Part shown: piece by piece, positions 46,077 through 55,131 of the stretch
How positions within the stretch are numbered: the first letter of the stretch is position 1
Layout: every line of letters begins with the position of its first letter
NCBI RefSeq assembly: GCF_002355475.1
Contig: NZ_AP014862.1
Span: 6,014,001 to 6,078,000 of the forward strand
Source of the DNA: Pseudomonas furukawaii
Lineage (GTDB): Bacteria > Pseudomonadota > Gammaproteobacteria > Pseudomonadales > Pseudomonadaceae
Length of the DNA stretch: 64,000 nt
Reading direction: 5' to 3'
Position numbers and translations under genes: made by a program
Notes under the pieces: model-generated
Seen by the model: only the letters and a program-made list of their open reading frames with translations
Databases searched by the model: none
Told to the model about the DNA's origin: nothing

Positions 46077-48185
46077 TTGCCGAGCATAGACGTCCTCGCC
46101 GATCGACTTTCGTCCTACCTCAGCGCCGACCAGGTCAACCTGGTGCGCCGAGCCTATTTCTACGCCGAGCAGGCCCATGACGGGCAGCGCCGCCGCAGTG
46201 GCGAAGCCTACGTCACCCACCCGCTCGCCGTCGCCAACATCCTCGCCGACATGCACATGGACCATCAGAGCCTGATGGCCGCCATGCTGCACGACGTGAT
46301 CGAGGACACCGGCATCGCCAAGGAAGCCTTGAGCGCCCAGTTCGGCGAGACCGTCGCCGAACTGGTGGACGGGGTCAGCAAGCTGACCCAGATGAACTTC
46401 GAGTCCAAGGCCGAGGCCCAGGCGGAAAACTTCCAGAAGATGGCCATGGCCATGGCCCGCGACATCCGCGTGATCCTGGTCAAGCTGGCCGACCGCCTGC
46501 ACAACATGCGCACCCTGGAAGTGCTTTCCGGCGAAAAACGCCGACGCATCGCCAAGGAAACCCTGGAAATCTACGCCCCCATCGCCAATCGGCTGGGCAT
46601 GCACAGCATGCGCGTGGAGTTCGAGGACCTGGGCTTCAAGGCCATGCACCCCATGCGCTCCGAGCGCATCCGCGCCGCGGTCCGGCGCGCACGGGGCAAC
46701 CGCAAGGAAATCGTCGCCAAGATCGAGGAATCGCTGACCAACTGCCTGCGCCGGGAAGGCATGGAAGGCGAGGTCATCGGCCGCGAGAAGCACCTCTTCA
46801 GCATCTACAAGAAGATGCGCGGCAAGCGCCGGGCGTTCAACGAGATCATGGACGTCTACGCCTTCCGCATCATCGTCGACAAGGTGGACACCTGCTACCG
46901 CGTGCTCGGCGCCGTACACAACCTGTACAAGCCGCTGCCCGGCCGCTTCAAGGACTACATCGCGATTCCCAAGGCCAACGGCTACCAGTCCTTGCACACC
47001 ACGCTGTTCGGCATGCACGGCGTGCCCATCGAAATCCAGATCCGCACCCGCGAGATGGAAGAGATGGCCAACAACGGCATCGCCGCACACTGGCTGTACA
47101 AGTCCTCCGAAGACGACCAGCCCAAGGGCAACCACGCCCGCGCCCGCCAATGGGTCAAGGGCGTACTGGAGTTGCAGCAGCGCGCCGGCAATTCCCTTGA
47201 ATTCATCGAGAGCGTGAAGATCGACCTCTTCCCGGACGAGGTCTACATCTTCACGCCCAAGGGCCGGATCATGGAGCTGCCCAAAGGCTCCACGGCCGTC
47301 GACTTCGCCTACGCGGTGCACACCGACGTCGGCAACAGCTGCATCGCCTGCCGCATCAACCGCCGCCTGGCACCGCTGTCCGAACCGCTGCAGAGCGGCG
47401 AGACCGTGGAGATCGTCACTGCGCCGGGCGCCCGGCCTAACCCGGCCTGGCTCAACTTCGTGGTCACCGGCAAGGCCCGCACCCACATCCGCCACGCCCT
47501 CAAGCAGCAACGCCGATCCGAGTCCATCAGCCTGGGCGAGCGCCTGCTGAACAAGGCCCTGGCCGGCTTCGAAAGCCACCTGGACAAGATCAGCCCCGAG
47601 CGCATCCAGGCGGTCCTGGCCGAATACCGCCAGGACGTGATCGAAGACCTGCTGGAAGACATCGGCCTCGGCAACCGCATGGCCTATGTGGTGGCCCGCC
47701 GCCTCCTGGCCAGCGACGGCGAGCAGTTGCCCAGCCCCGAAGGCCCCCTGGCGATCCGCGGCACCGAAGGCCTGGTGCTCAGCTACGCCAAGTGCTGCAC
47801 GCCGATCCCGGGCGACCCCATCGTCGGCCACCTGTCGGCGGGCAAGGGCATGGTGGTGCACCTGGAGAACTGCCGGAACATCAGCGAGATCCGCCACAAC
47901 CCGGAAAAATGCATCCAGCTTTCCTGGGCCAAGGACGTCACCGGCGAGTTCAACGTCGAACTCCGCGTCGAACTGGAGCACCAGCGCGGCCTGATCGCCC
48001 TGCTGGCCAGCAGCGTCAACGCCGCCGACGGCAACATCGAAAAGATCAGCATGGACGAACGCGATGGCCGCATCAGCGTGGTCCAACTGGTGGTCAGCGT
48101 GCATGACCGCGTGCACCTGGCCCGAGTGATCAAGAAGCTGCGCGCCCTGAAGGGGGTGATCCGCATCACCCGCGTGCGCGCGTAG
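46077..48185 (+). CDS. spoT: Bifunctional (p)ppGpp synthase/hydrolase SpoT
   Basis: A 702-residue protein with an HD hydrolase domain (HPLAVANILADM, HDVIEDTGIA, about 45-195), a RelA-type synthetase domain (RIIVDKVDTCYRVLG and FKDYIAIPKANGYQSLHTT, about 240-350), a TGS domain (VYIFTPKGRIMELP, about 385-445) and a C-terminal ACT domain. It makes and degrades ppGpp under carbon, iron or fatty-acid limitation. The start is TTG with AAGGAGA 7 bases upstream; the resulting N terminus MPSIDVLADRLS fits Pseudomonas SpoT. Confidence 0.96.
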   Translation: MPSIDVLADRLSSYLSADQVNLVRRAYFYAEQAHDGQRRRSGEAYVTHPLAVANILADMHMDHQSLMAAMLHDVIEDTGIAKEALSAQFGETVAELVDGVSKLTQMNFESKAEAQAENFQKMAMAMARDIRVILVKLADRLHNMRTLEVLSGEKRRRIAKETLEIYAPIANRLGMHSMRVEFEDLGFKAMHPMRSERIRAAVRRARGNRKEIVAKIEESLTNCLRREGMEGEVIGREKHLFSIYKKMRGKRRAFNEIMDVYAFRIIVDKVDTCYRVLGAVHNLYKPLPGRFKDYIAIPKANGYQSLHTTLFGMHGVPIEIQIRTREMEEMANNGIAAHWLYKSSEDDQPKGNHARARQWVKGVLELQQRAGNSLEFIESVKIDLFPDEVYIFTPKGRIMELPKGSTAVDFAYAVHTDVGNSCIACRINRRLAPLSEPLQSGETVEIVTAPGARPNPAWLNFVVTGKARTHIRHALKQQRRSESISLGERLLNKALAGFESHLDKISPERIQAVLAEYRQDVIEDLLEDIGLGNRMAYVVARRLLASDGEQLPSPEGPLAIRGTEGLVLSYAKCCTPIPGDPIVGHLSAGKGMVVHLENCRNISEIRHNPEKCIQLSWAKDVTGEFNVELRVELEHQRGLIALLASSVNAADGNIEKISMDERDGRISVVQLVVSVHDRVHLARVIKKLRALKGVIRITRVRA

Positions 48186-48212
48186 CCATCCCCTGTAAAC
48201 CAAGGAGTTCCC

Positions 48213-48593
48213 ATGACCAAGACCGTCATCAGCAGCGACAAGGCCCCGGCCGCCATCGGCACCTACTCCCAGGCCATCAAAGCCGGCAACACCGTCTACC
48301 TGTCCGGGCAGATCCCGCTGGACCCGAAGACCATGGAACTGGTGGAAGGCTTCGAAGCCCAGACCGTCCAGGTGTTCGAGAACCTGAAGGCCGTGGCCGA
48401 AGCCGCTGGTGGCTCCTTCAAGGACATCGTCAAGCTGAACATCTTCCTCACCGACCTGTCCCACTTCGCCAAGGTGAACGAAGTCATGGGCCGCTACTTC
48501 GAGCAGCCCTACCCCGCCCGCGCCGCCATCGGTGTCGCCGCCCTGCCGCGCGGCTCGCAGGTGGAAATGGACGCCATCCTGGTCCTCGAGTAA
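48213..48593 (+). CDS. ridA: RidA 2-iminobutanoate/2-iminopropanoate deaminase
   Basis: A 126-residue typical Rid[32 protein letters not shown], and the active-site arginine in [20 protein letters not shown]. It clears 2-aminoacrylate-type intermediates from PLP enzymes. It follows spoT by 27 bases, an order shared by many gammaproteobacteria. A hairpin follows. Confidence 0.96.
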   Translation: MTKTVISSDKAPAAIGTYSQAIKAGNTVYLSGQIPLDPKTMELVEGFEAQTVQVFENLKAVAEAAGGSFKDIVKLNIFLTDLSHFAKVNEVMGRYFEQPYPARAAIGVAALPRGSQVEMDAILVLE

Positions 48594-48602
48594 GTCGCCC
48601 CC

Positions 48603-48626
48603 GCCACGGGCCGCTCGGCCCGTGGC
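48603..48626 (+). terminator. Hairpin after ridA
   Basis: Perfect stem GCCACGGGCC/GGCCCGTGGC with a 4-base loop, no T-tract. A transcript end or processing stem. Confidence 0.5.
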
Positions 48627-48646
48627 ACCTCCGGAAGGAACCCGCC

Positions 48647-49381
48647 ATGCGCTTCACCCTGCCCCTGCTGCTTTCCGCGGCCATCCTCGGCGGCTGCTCC
48701 AGCGCGCCTTCCGACCCCGGTGGGACCTGGATCAACCAGGCGGCCATCGACGCCGCCGCCAGGGAAGGCAAGCTCCGCGAATCGCTGCTCGCCTACGGGC
48801 CCAATCTGGAGTGGCGGATCGATCCAAAGACCGGCGAAGCGCTCTACAGCAATGGTTTCGAACTGGGTGAAGGCAAGCTGGCAGCCCAGCAGGACGGCAA
48901 CTGGCGTGTGGACTTCTACGGCGACTTCCACGAGGTGCTCAGCCTGGAAGGCCAGGAACTGGTCCAGCAGGCCAGTGAAAACCTTCCCGAGCAGCGTTTC
49001 GTCCACCCGGCCAACCCACCGGCAGAGGGCGCCCCGATGGGCAGCGCCTTCGAGCACGCTCTCTACACCGCCTACCTGGGCGGCAACTGGAAGATCATCG
49101 AAGGCCAGGGCCAGGGCGGCCTGGTTCGCTTCAATCCGGACGGCAGCCTCGAAGGCCTGCCTGGCGCCGACCGCTACGCCCTCTGCCTTGCCGGCGATTG
49201 CGCGGCGATGAGTGGCGAGAGCGACAGCATCTGGCTGCAGCAGGGCAATCAGGGCGCGCCCTGGCTGTTCGTCCACGACGGCGACCAGCTGGAAATCCTC
49301 GAAGCCCGCAACCGCGCGGAGATCGACGAGATGCCGGACTATGCCCCCGGCAAGCGCACCTGGCTGCTGGAGCGCGACTGA
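48647..49381 (+). CDS. Putative lipoprotein of unknown function
   Basis: A 244-residue lipoprotein with signal peptide MRFTLPLLLSAAILGGCSS; the lipobox is ILGGC, with Cys at residue 17. The mature part has two similar-looking beta-rich halves (WRIDPKTGEALYSNGFELGE and WKIIEGQGQGGLVRFNPDGS). No family recognised. Serine at position 2 of the mature protein suggests outer-membrane sorting by Lol. GGAAGGAA precedes the ATG. Confidence 0.82.
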   Translation: MRFTLPLLLSAAILGGCSSAPSDPGGTWINQAAIDAAAREGKLRESLLAYGPNLEWRIDPKTGEALYSNGFELGEGKLAAQQDGNWRVDFYGDFHEVLSLEGQELVQQASENLPEQRFVHPANPPAEGAPMGSAFEHALYTAYLGGNWKIIEGQGQGGLVRFNPDGSLEGLPGADRYALCLAGDCAAMSGESDSIWLQQGNQGAPWLFVHDGDQLEILEARNRAEIDEMPDYAPGKRTWLLERD

Positions 49382-49397
49382 GCCCCGGGCGCCCCGC

Positions 49398-50018
49398 TTA
49401 CGCCCCTGCGGCCAACCACGCCCCCAGGGCCAGCAGCAGAACGCCGCACAACCGGTCCAGCCCCCTCACCCGCGCCTGCAGCCAGCCGCGCCAATGAGCA
49501 CTTCCGAGCAGGCGCACCAGGGCCATGTCCCAGCACAGCACCACCGCCGTCATCCAGCCCATGCACAGGGCCAGCCCCCAGTCGGGCATGGCCGCACCCC
49601 GCAGGACGCCGAACAACCCCGCGTAGAAGATCGGCAGCTTGGGGTTCAGGCTGCTGGCCAGCAGCCCTTCGACGAAACCGCTACGCCAGCGCCCCTGCGC
49701 CAGCGGCGCGACCTGCGGCAGCGCCAACTCACGGCGGGCCAGCAGGGCCCGGCCGCCGATCCAGATGAAGTAGGCTCCGCCCACCAGTTGCAGCGCCGAC
49801 CAGAATCCGCCCCCCGAATCCGGGAGCAGCCCAAGCACCAGCAGTACCAGCACCATGGACAGCAGGTTGGCGGTGGCGATTCCGGCAGCGCAGCCGTCGC
49901 CATGCCGCCGGCCTTTCACCAGGCCCGCCCGCAGCAGAAGGAAAAAATCCGGGCCCGGCGACAGCAGGGCGGCGAAATGGGTGCTGGCAACCAGCAGGAA
50001 CAAGGGCAACATCGACAT
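49398..50018 (-). CDS. LysE-family exporter
   Basis: A 206-residue protein with six membrane segments and the LysE/RhtB pattern near the N terminus (THFAALLSPGPDFFLLLRAG), then GGAYFIWIGGRALLARRELA. The family exports amino acids such as threonine, homoserine or arginine. It lies 70 bases downstream of an AraC regulator on the same strand, so the regulator may control it. Confidence 0.9.
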   Translation of the reverse strand: MSMLPLFLLVASTHFAALLSPGPDFFLLLRAGLVKGRRHGDGCAAGIATANLLSMVLVLLVLGLLPDSGGGFWSALQLVGGAYFIWIGGRALLARRELALPQVAPLAQGRWRSGFVEGLLASSLNPKLPIFYAGLFGVLRGAAMPDWGLALCMGWMTAVVLCWDMALVRLLGSAHWRGWLQARVRGLDRLCGVLLLALGAWLAAGA

Positions 50019-50088
50019 CCGACCTCCGACCTCCGTGGAACACGACGGCCAGTGTCGGTGCGCGACTCCTGCAGGTCTTGGAGAAAAC

Positions 50089-50874
50089 TCAGGCGCGCGC
50101 CGCGTGACGGAACTGCCCGGGCGTGACGCCCGTGAAACGCTTGAAGGTGCCGGAGAAGTGCGCCTGGTCGTAGAACCCCAGGGCCAGGGCGACCTCCAGG
50201 GGCGGCTGGCCGTCCAGCAGCAGCCGCTTCGCCTCCCGAACGCGCCGCTGCAGCAGGTAGGTATGGGGCGGCACGCCGTAGGCGCGGCGAAACGCCTCGA
50301 TCAGGTGACGGGGATGGCGCTGCACCAGGCCCGCCAGGCACTCCAGGCTCACCGCTTCGGCGTGATGGTTTTCCAGGTAGTCCCGCAGGATGCGCGTCAC
50401 CCCACCGTCGCGAGGCGCTGGGGCGGCCGGCCGCAACCCGCCGTGGCGCACGAACACCCGCTCCAGCACGTCCAGCAACTCGCTTTCAAGGGTCAGCGCG
50501 TCGGCTCGCTCGAACGCCTCGGCCAGGCGTGCCAGGCCGGCGGCTACAGCGCCGTCATCGGTCGGATTCAATTCGCGGAAGCCGGTCGGCAGACGCTTGC
50601 GCCCGAGCAGCGCGGGCAAGCGCGACTCCTCGACATAGAGCATGCGATAGACCAGCCGCTCGGACTCGGCATGGCCGGTGTGGGGCTCCTCCGGATTCAT
50701 CAGCGACAGGGTTCCGGCTGGCAGCGCATGTCGCACGCCCCGGCACTGGTAGCCACCTACGCCTTGCAGGATGGCGCCGACGGCGAAGGCGTCATGGCTG
50801 TGGCGACCGAAGGGCTGCCCGGAAAAGTCCGCATGGAACAACTCCACCCCCGGCAACCAGGGGCGGGCCAGCAT
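50089..50874 (-). CDS. AraC-family regulator
   Basis: A 261-residue regulator with an N-terminal cupin-type arabinose-binding domain (HSHDAFAVGAILQGVGGYQC, GTLSLMNPEEPHTGHA) and a C-terminal double helix-turn-helix (VSLECLAGLVQRHPRHLIEAF, then YDQAHFSGTFKRFTGVTPGQ). The frame is open 60 codons upstream, but those overlap the epimerase gene; ATG at 50874 is preferred, 17 bases after the epimerase stop. It probably regulates the LysE-type exporter downstream. Confidence 0.88.
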   Translation of the reverse strand: MLARPWLPGVELFHADFSGQPFGRHSHDAFAVGAILQGVGGYQCRGVRHALPAGTLSLMNPEEPHTGHAESERLVYRMLYVEESRLPALLGRKRLPTGFRELNPTDDGAVAAGLARLAEAFERADALTLESELLDVLERVFVRHGGLRPAAPAPRDGGVTRILRDYLENHHAEAVSLECLAGLVQRHPRHLIEAFRRAYGVPPHTYLLQRRVREAKRLLLDGQPPLEVALALGFYDQAHFSGTFKRFTGVTPGQFRHAARA

Positions 50875-50891
50875 CCTGTTGGCGTCCACCT

Positions 50892-51749
50892 TCAGGACTC
50901 GTCCAGGATCGCCGCGTAGCCCTCGCGGTAGCTCGGGTAGCGCGGCGCCCAGCCCAACGCACGGGCGCGGGCATTGCTGCAACGCTTGCTGCCGGAGCGG
51001 CGCACCGTGGACTCTTCGGCCCAATCGGTGACGCCCAGGCGCTCCCGCAGCCAACCCACCACCTCATGCAGGGGCGCCGGCGCATCGTCGACACCGAGGT
51101 AGCAGTCCGCCAACGACTCTCCCGAAGCGTCGGCCCGCAGCAGGTGGGCCAGCAGGCCGGCGCAGTCGTCGACATGGATGCGGTTGGCGTAGAGCGGCGG
51201 CGCGCTGACCACGCGATAGCCCATGCGCACCTGCTTCAGCAGCCATTCGCGCCCTGGGCCGTAGATACCGGAAAGCCGCACCCGAGTGGCCGGGATGCCA
51301 CTGGACAGGGCCAGTCGCTCCGCTTCGAGCATCACCCGGCCCGAATAGGTGTCGGCTTCGGCAGGGGCATCCTCGTCGATCCATTCGCCGTCGCGCTGGC
51401 CGTAGACCCCGCTGCTGGACACGAACAACAGGCGACGCGGCGTCTGCCCCGTCGCCTCCAGCCAGGTCAGTACGTGGCGCAAGCCTTCGACATAGGCGGA
51501 GCGGTAACCCGCCTCGTCATGCTGGCTGGCCGCCGCGCTGTACACCAGGTAGTCCAACCGTCCAGTGGGCCAGTCCCGGGGCCGTTCGGGCCGTTCCAGG
51601 TCGCCGGCCACCGGATGAACGCCCGCCGGCAATGCCGCGACATGGCGACGCAGGCCATGGACGGTCCAACCGTCCTCCAGCATCAGACGCGCCAGGCGGC
51701 CGCCGACATCGCCGCACCCGGCGATCAACAGGGAAGTGGGATCGGACAT
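50892..51749 (-). CDS. NAD-dependent epimerase/dehydratase family (YeeZ-like SDR)
   Basis: A 285-residue extended SDR. The cofactor motif is LIAGCGDVGGRLARLM; the active-site region is VSSSGVYGQRDGEW, with the YxxxK motif changed, as in the YeeZ group. Function unknown. First of a three-gene minus-strand set with the AraC regulator and LysE-type exporter, though a functional link is not evident. Confidence 0.85.
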   Translation of the reverse strand: MSDPTSLLIAGCGDVGGRLARLMLEDGWTVHGLRRHVAALPAGVHPVAGDLERPERPRDWPTGRLDYLVYSAAASQHDEAGYRSAYVEGLRHVLTWLEATGQTPRRLLFVSSSGVYGQRDGEWIDEDAPAEADTYSGRVMLEAERLALSSGIPATRVRLSGIYGPGREWLLKQVRMGYRVVSAPPLYANRIHVDDCAGLLAHLLRADASGESLADCYLGVDDAPAPLHEVVGWLRERLGVTDWAEESTVRRSGSKRCSNARARALGWAPRYPSYREGYAAILDES

Positions 51750-51839
51750 CAGGAAGGCTCCGGAAAAGAACTCAGGATAAGGGCCGGATCGATTGTCGCC
51801 AAATCGCTCCAGTGGCGGGGCCGAATGTCCGACACGCGG

Positions 51840-51905
51840 AGCCCCATTGTTACATTGTCACTTTTACAAACAAGAATTACTTGCAATAATATTCGCCCTT
51901 CAGTC
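51840..51905 (+). promoter_or_regulatory. AT-rich upstream region of exbB, possible Fur box
   Basis: CAAGAATTACTTGCAATAAT (51871-51890) lies in the only AT-rich part of the region before exbB. It partly resembles Fur repeats (GATAAT-type hexamers), and ExbB-ExbD-TonB systems are usually iron-regulated. The match is weak. Confidence 0.3.
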
Positions 51906-51951
51906 CAGAGCCCATGGACAAATCGCTTCCACACCATCAGGTCCGGCCAGC

Positions 51952-52944
51952 ATGAATTCCAACGCTCGCAACGCAAAGCCCACACTCGCTTCCCGTCCGC
52001 CACGCCTGTTGGCCGCCCTGATGATCAGCCTGATGCTGACCCCCGGCGGCGCCTTCGCCGAGGAGCCCAGCGCCCAGGCCGTGCCGACCGCCACCCAGGC
52101 CGTCGCCCCGGTGGATGCGGCCAATGGCACTGTCGCTCCGGCTATCGAGGGTAGCGCGGCGCCGGCAGAAGGCGCCGCCCTGGACCCCAATGCCCCGCCC
52201 GCCGACCCGCTGGCCGCCGAGCAGCCGGCTGAAGAGACCCTGGCCCACGACCTCTCCCCCTGGGGCATGTACCAGAACGCCGACATCGTGGTGAAGGCCG
52301 TGATGATCGGCCTGGCCCTGGCCTCGGTGCTGACCTGGACCGTGTGGATCGCCAAGGGCCTCGAGCTGATCGGCGCCAAGCGTCGCCTGCGTCGCGAGCT
52401 GGTCACCCTGAAGGGCGCCCGCACCCTGAATGAAGCCGCCGACAAGGTCGGCGACGGCAACTGCATCTCCCATCATCTGGTGCAGGACGCCCAGGAAGAG
52501 GTGAAGCTGTCCGCCAGCAGCCGCGAAAAGGAGGGCATCAAGGAGCGCGTCAGCTTCCGCCTGGAGCGCCTGGTGGCCGCCAGCGGCCGACAGATGAGCC
52601 AGGGCACCGGCGTGCTCGCCACCATCGGCTCCACCGCCCCCTTCGTCGGCCTCTTCGGCACCGTCTGGGGCATCATGAACAGCTTCATCGGCATCGCCAA
52701 ATCCCAGACCACCAACCTCGCCGTGGTCGCCCCCGGTATCGCCGAAGCCCTGCTGGCCACCGCCCTGGGCCTCGTCGCGGCGATCCCGGCCGTGGTCATC
52801 TACAACGTCTTCGCCCGCTCCATCGCCGGCTACAAGGCCCAGGTCGCCGATGCGTCCGCCCAGGTCCTGCTGCTGGTCAGCCGTGACCTGGACCACCAGC
52901 CGGCCGATCGCGCGCAATCCCCGCACATGGTCAAAGTGGGCTGA
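51952..52944 (+). CDS. exbB: TonB-system proton channel subunit ExbB
   Basis: A 330-residue MotA/TolQ/ExbB family protein. After a signal-like segment (LLAALMISLMLTPGGAFA) comes a periplasmic Ala/Pro-rich linker of about 70 residues. Three membrane segments follow, with the conserved TIGSTAPFVGLFGTVWGIMN (about residue 222) and GIAEALLATALGLVAAIPAV. It is longer than E. coli ExbB (244) because of the N-terminal extension, as in P. putida. First of exbB-exbD-tonB. Confidence 0.95.
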   Translation: MNSNARNAKPTLASRPPRLLAALMISLMLTPGGAFAEEPSAQAVPTATQAVAPVDAANGTVAPAIEGSAAPAEGAALDPNAPPADPLAAEQPAEETLAHDLSPWGMYQNADIVVKAVMIGLALASVLTWTVWIAKGLELIGAKRRLRRELVTLKGARTLNEAADKVGDGNCISHHLVQDAQEEVKLSASSREKEGIKERVSFRLERLVAASGRQMSQGTGVLATIGSTAPFVGLFGTVWGIMNSFIGIAKSQTTNLAVVAPGIAEALLATALGLVAAIPAVVIYNVFARSIAGYKAQVADASAQVLLLVSRDLDHQPADRAQSPHMVKVG

Positions 52945-52949
52945 TATCC

Positions 52950-53375
52950 ATGGGAATCCATCTGAAAGAAGGCGACGACGACCTCCAGGAAACCCACGAG
53001 ATCAACGTCACCCCCTTCATCGACGTGATGCTGGTGCTGCTGATCATCTTCATGGTGGCGGCACCGCTGGCCACCGTGGATATCAAGGTCGACCTGCCCG
53101 CGTCCACCGCCAAGCCCGCGCCCCGGCCGGACAAGCCGATCTACCTCAGCATCAAGGAAGACAAGAGCCTGTACCTGGACAACGACCCGGTCACCGAGGA
53201 ACAGCTGGCCGCGACCCTGGACAAGCTGACCAACGCCGACAAGGACAAGACCATTTTCGTCCGCGGTGACAAGGTGGTGGAGTACGGTCGCCTGATGGAA
53301 GTCATGGACGCCCTGCGTGGCGCCGGCTACCTGAAGATCGGCCTGGTCGGACTCGAGACGGTCGGCAATCGATGA
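52950..53375 (+). CDS. exbD: TonB-system subunit ExbD
   Basis: A 141-residue protein with one membrane segment carrying the essential Asp (NVTPFIDVMLVLLIIFMVAA), then a periplasmic domain (PIYLSIKEDKSLYLDND). It forms the proton channel with ExbB. It starts 5 bases after exbB and its stop overlaps the tonB start (ATGA). Confidence 0.96.
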   Translation: MGIHLKEGDDDLQETHEINVTPFIDVMLVLLIIFMVAAPLATVDIKVDLPASTAKPAPRPDKPIYLSIKEDKSLYLDNDPVTEEQLAATLDKLTNADKDKTIFVRGDKVVEYGRLMEVMDALRGAGYLKIGLVGLETVGNR

Positions 53376-54106
53376 GCCAGGGCAAACGCAAGCTGTCGCA
53401 ATGGGGCGTCAGCCTGGTCGTCGTGCTCGGTCTGCACATCGGCCTCGGCCTCTGGGCGCTCTACTGGCGCCCCCACGCCGAAGTGCTGGAGCTGCCGCCG
53501 GCCGCCATGATGGTGGAGCTGGAACCGATCCCGGCACCGGCGCCGAAACCCGCGCCGCCACCGCCGCCCCAGGTGGAGCCCGAGCCGGAACCGCTGCCCA
53601 AGCTGGCGGAAGCGCCGAAGCCGAAGATCGCCATCGCACCCAAGCCGAAACCCAAGCCCCAGCCACCGAAGCCCAAGCCCCCCGAGCCCAAGCCGGTGAA
53701 GCCGCAGGAAACGGAAAGCGTGAAGGAGAGCGTAGCCGCACCCGCCACGGCACCGAGCAATGAAAAGCCCGCCGCCCGGCAGCAGGCTGCCGCCAGTACG
53801 CCGTCGGATGCCAGGCCCACCTGGCAGAGCAAGCTCCTCAGCCACCTGGCACGCTACAAGCGTTACCCCGAGGATGCCCGCCGCCGTGGCTTCGAGGGGG
53901 TCAACCGCCTGCGTTTCGTGGTCGACGCCAACGGCAAGGTGCTGTCCTACTCCCTCGTCGGCAAGTCCGGCAGCGCCTCCCTGGACCGCGCCACGCTGGA
54001 AATGATCCGCCGCGCCCAACCCCTGCCGCCACCGCCGCCGGAACTGCTCAACAACGGCTCCCTGGAAGTGGTCGCGCCCTTCGTCTACTCCCTCGACCGC
54101 CGCTGA
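53372..54106 (+). CDS. tonB: Energy transducer TonB
   Basis: A 244-residue protein. One membrane anchor (VSLVVVLGLHIGLGLWALYW) carries the conserved His that interacts with ExbBD. A Pro/Lys/Glu-rich spacer (about 45-115) spans the periplasm. The C-terminal domain has RYKRYPEDARRRGFEGVNRL, whose YP signature binds the TonB boxes of outer-membrane receptors. It drives siderophore and vitamin uptake. A strong hairpin follows the stop. Confidence 0.96.
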   Translation: MSQGKRKLSQWGVSLVVVLGLHIGLGLWALYWRPHAEVLELPPAAMMVELEPIPAPAPKPAPPPPPQVEPEPEPLPKLAEAPKPKIAIAPKPKPKPQPPKPKPPEPKPVKPQETESVKESVAAPATAPSNEKPAARQQAAASTPSDARPTWQSKLLSHLARYKRYPEDARRRGFEGVNRLRFVVDANGKVLSYSLVGKSGSASLDRATLEMIRRAQPLPPPPPELLNNGSLEVVAPFVYSLDRR

Positions 54107-54110
54107 CCCC

Positions 54111-54140
54111 AAGCACCCGGACCGCCCGGTCCGGGTGCTT
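54111..54140 (+). terminator. Long hairpin after tonB
   Basis: Perfect 13-bp arms (AAGCACCCGGACC and its complement) with loop GCCC, directly after the tonB stop. The T-run is short, but the stem is very stable. Confidence 0.75.
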
Positions 54141-54192
54141 GGTTCCATTGACTCCAGCCGCTATGCTTGCCGGACTTCAATGGAAAAATGCT

Positions 54193-55131
54193 ATGACCCT
54201 CACCGAACTGCGCTACATCGTCACCCTCGCCCAGGAACAGCATTTCGGCCGCGCCGCCGAGCGCTGCCACGTGAGCCAACCGACCCTTTCGGTCGGGGTG
54301 AAGAAGCTGGAAGACGAGCTCGGCGTGCTCATCTTCGAGCGCAGCAAGAGCGCGGTCCGTCTGACCCCGGTCGGCGAGGGCATCGTCACCCAGGCGCAGA
54401 AGGTGCTGGAACAGGCCCAGGGCATCCGCGAGATGGCCCAGGCCGGCAAGAACCAGCTGGCCGCACCGCTCAAGGTGGGCGCCATCTACACCGTAGGCCC
54501 CTATCTCTTTCCGCACCTGATCCCGCAGCTGCACCGGGTCGCCCCGCAGATGCCGCTGTACATCGAAGAGAACTTCACCCACGTCCTGCGCGACAAGCTG
54601 CGCACCGGCGAGCTGGACGCGATCATCATCGCCCTGCCCTTCGCCGAGGCCGACGTGCTGACCAAGCCGCTCTACGACGAACCCTTCTACGTGCTGCTGC
54701 CCACCGGCCATCCCTGGACCGCCCGCGAGTCCATCGACAGCGAAATGCTCAACGACAAGAGCCTGCTGCTGCTGGGCGAGGGCCACTGCTTCCGCGACCA
54801 GGTGCTGGAAGCCTGCCCGAGTCTGCGCAAGGGCGGCGAGGACAGCGCCAAGCACACCACGGTTGAATCCAGCTCCCTGGAAACCATCCGCCATATGGTG
54901 GCCTCGGGCCTCGGCGTGTCGATCCTGCCGTTCTCGGCGGTGGACAGCCACCACTACGCCCCCGGCGTGATCGAGATCCGCCCGCTGACGCCACCGGTGC
55001 CCTTCCGTACCGTCGCCATCGCCTGGCGCGCCAGCTTCCCCCGGCCCCGCGCCATCGAGGTGTTGGCCGACTCCATCCGCCTCTGCTCCGTGGCCCGGCC
55101 GCAGACCCAGGACGAACCCGAACCGGCATGA
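54193..55131 (+). CDS. oxyR: Hydrogen peroxide sensor OxyR
   Basis: A 312-residue LysR-type regulator. The N-terminal helix-turn-helix is FGRAAERCHVSQPTLSVGVK. The redox cysteines are both present in EGHCFRDQVLEAC (positions near 199 and 208), so peroxide can form the disulphide that switches the protein. The ATG at 54193 gives MTLTELRYIVTLAQE, the family start. The stop overlaps the recG start (ATGA at 55128-55131), so recG is cotranscribed. Confidence 0.97.
   Translation: MTLTELRYIVTLAQEQHFGRAAERCHVSQPTLSVGVKKLEDELGVLIFERSKSAVRLTPVGEGIVTQAQKVLEQAQGIREMAQAGKNQLAAPLKVGAIYTVGPYLFPHLIPQLHRVAPQMPLYIEENFTHVLRDKLRTGELDAIIIALPFAEADVLTKPLYDEPFYVLLPTGHPWTARESIDSEMLNDKSLLLLGEGHCFRDQVLEACPSLRKGGEDSAKHTTVESSSLETIRHMVASGLGVSILPFSAVDSHHYAPGVIEIRPLTPPVPFRTVAIAWRASFPRPRAIEVLADSIRLCSVARPQTQDEPEPA

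Noticed and set aside
45687-48464. A 925-codon open frame antisense to rpoZ and spoT
   Set aside because: It is the GC-rich mirror of real genes: low-complexity His/Gln/Val/Asp/Gly composition and no family motif. The plus-strand genes have clear families and ribosome-binding sites. Similar long mirrors over algC (37054-38982), rep, kauB and betT were left out for the same reason.
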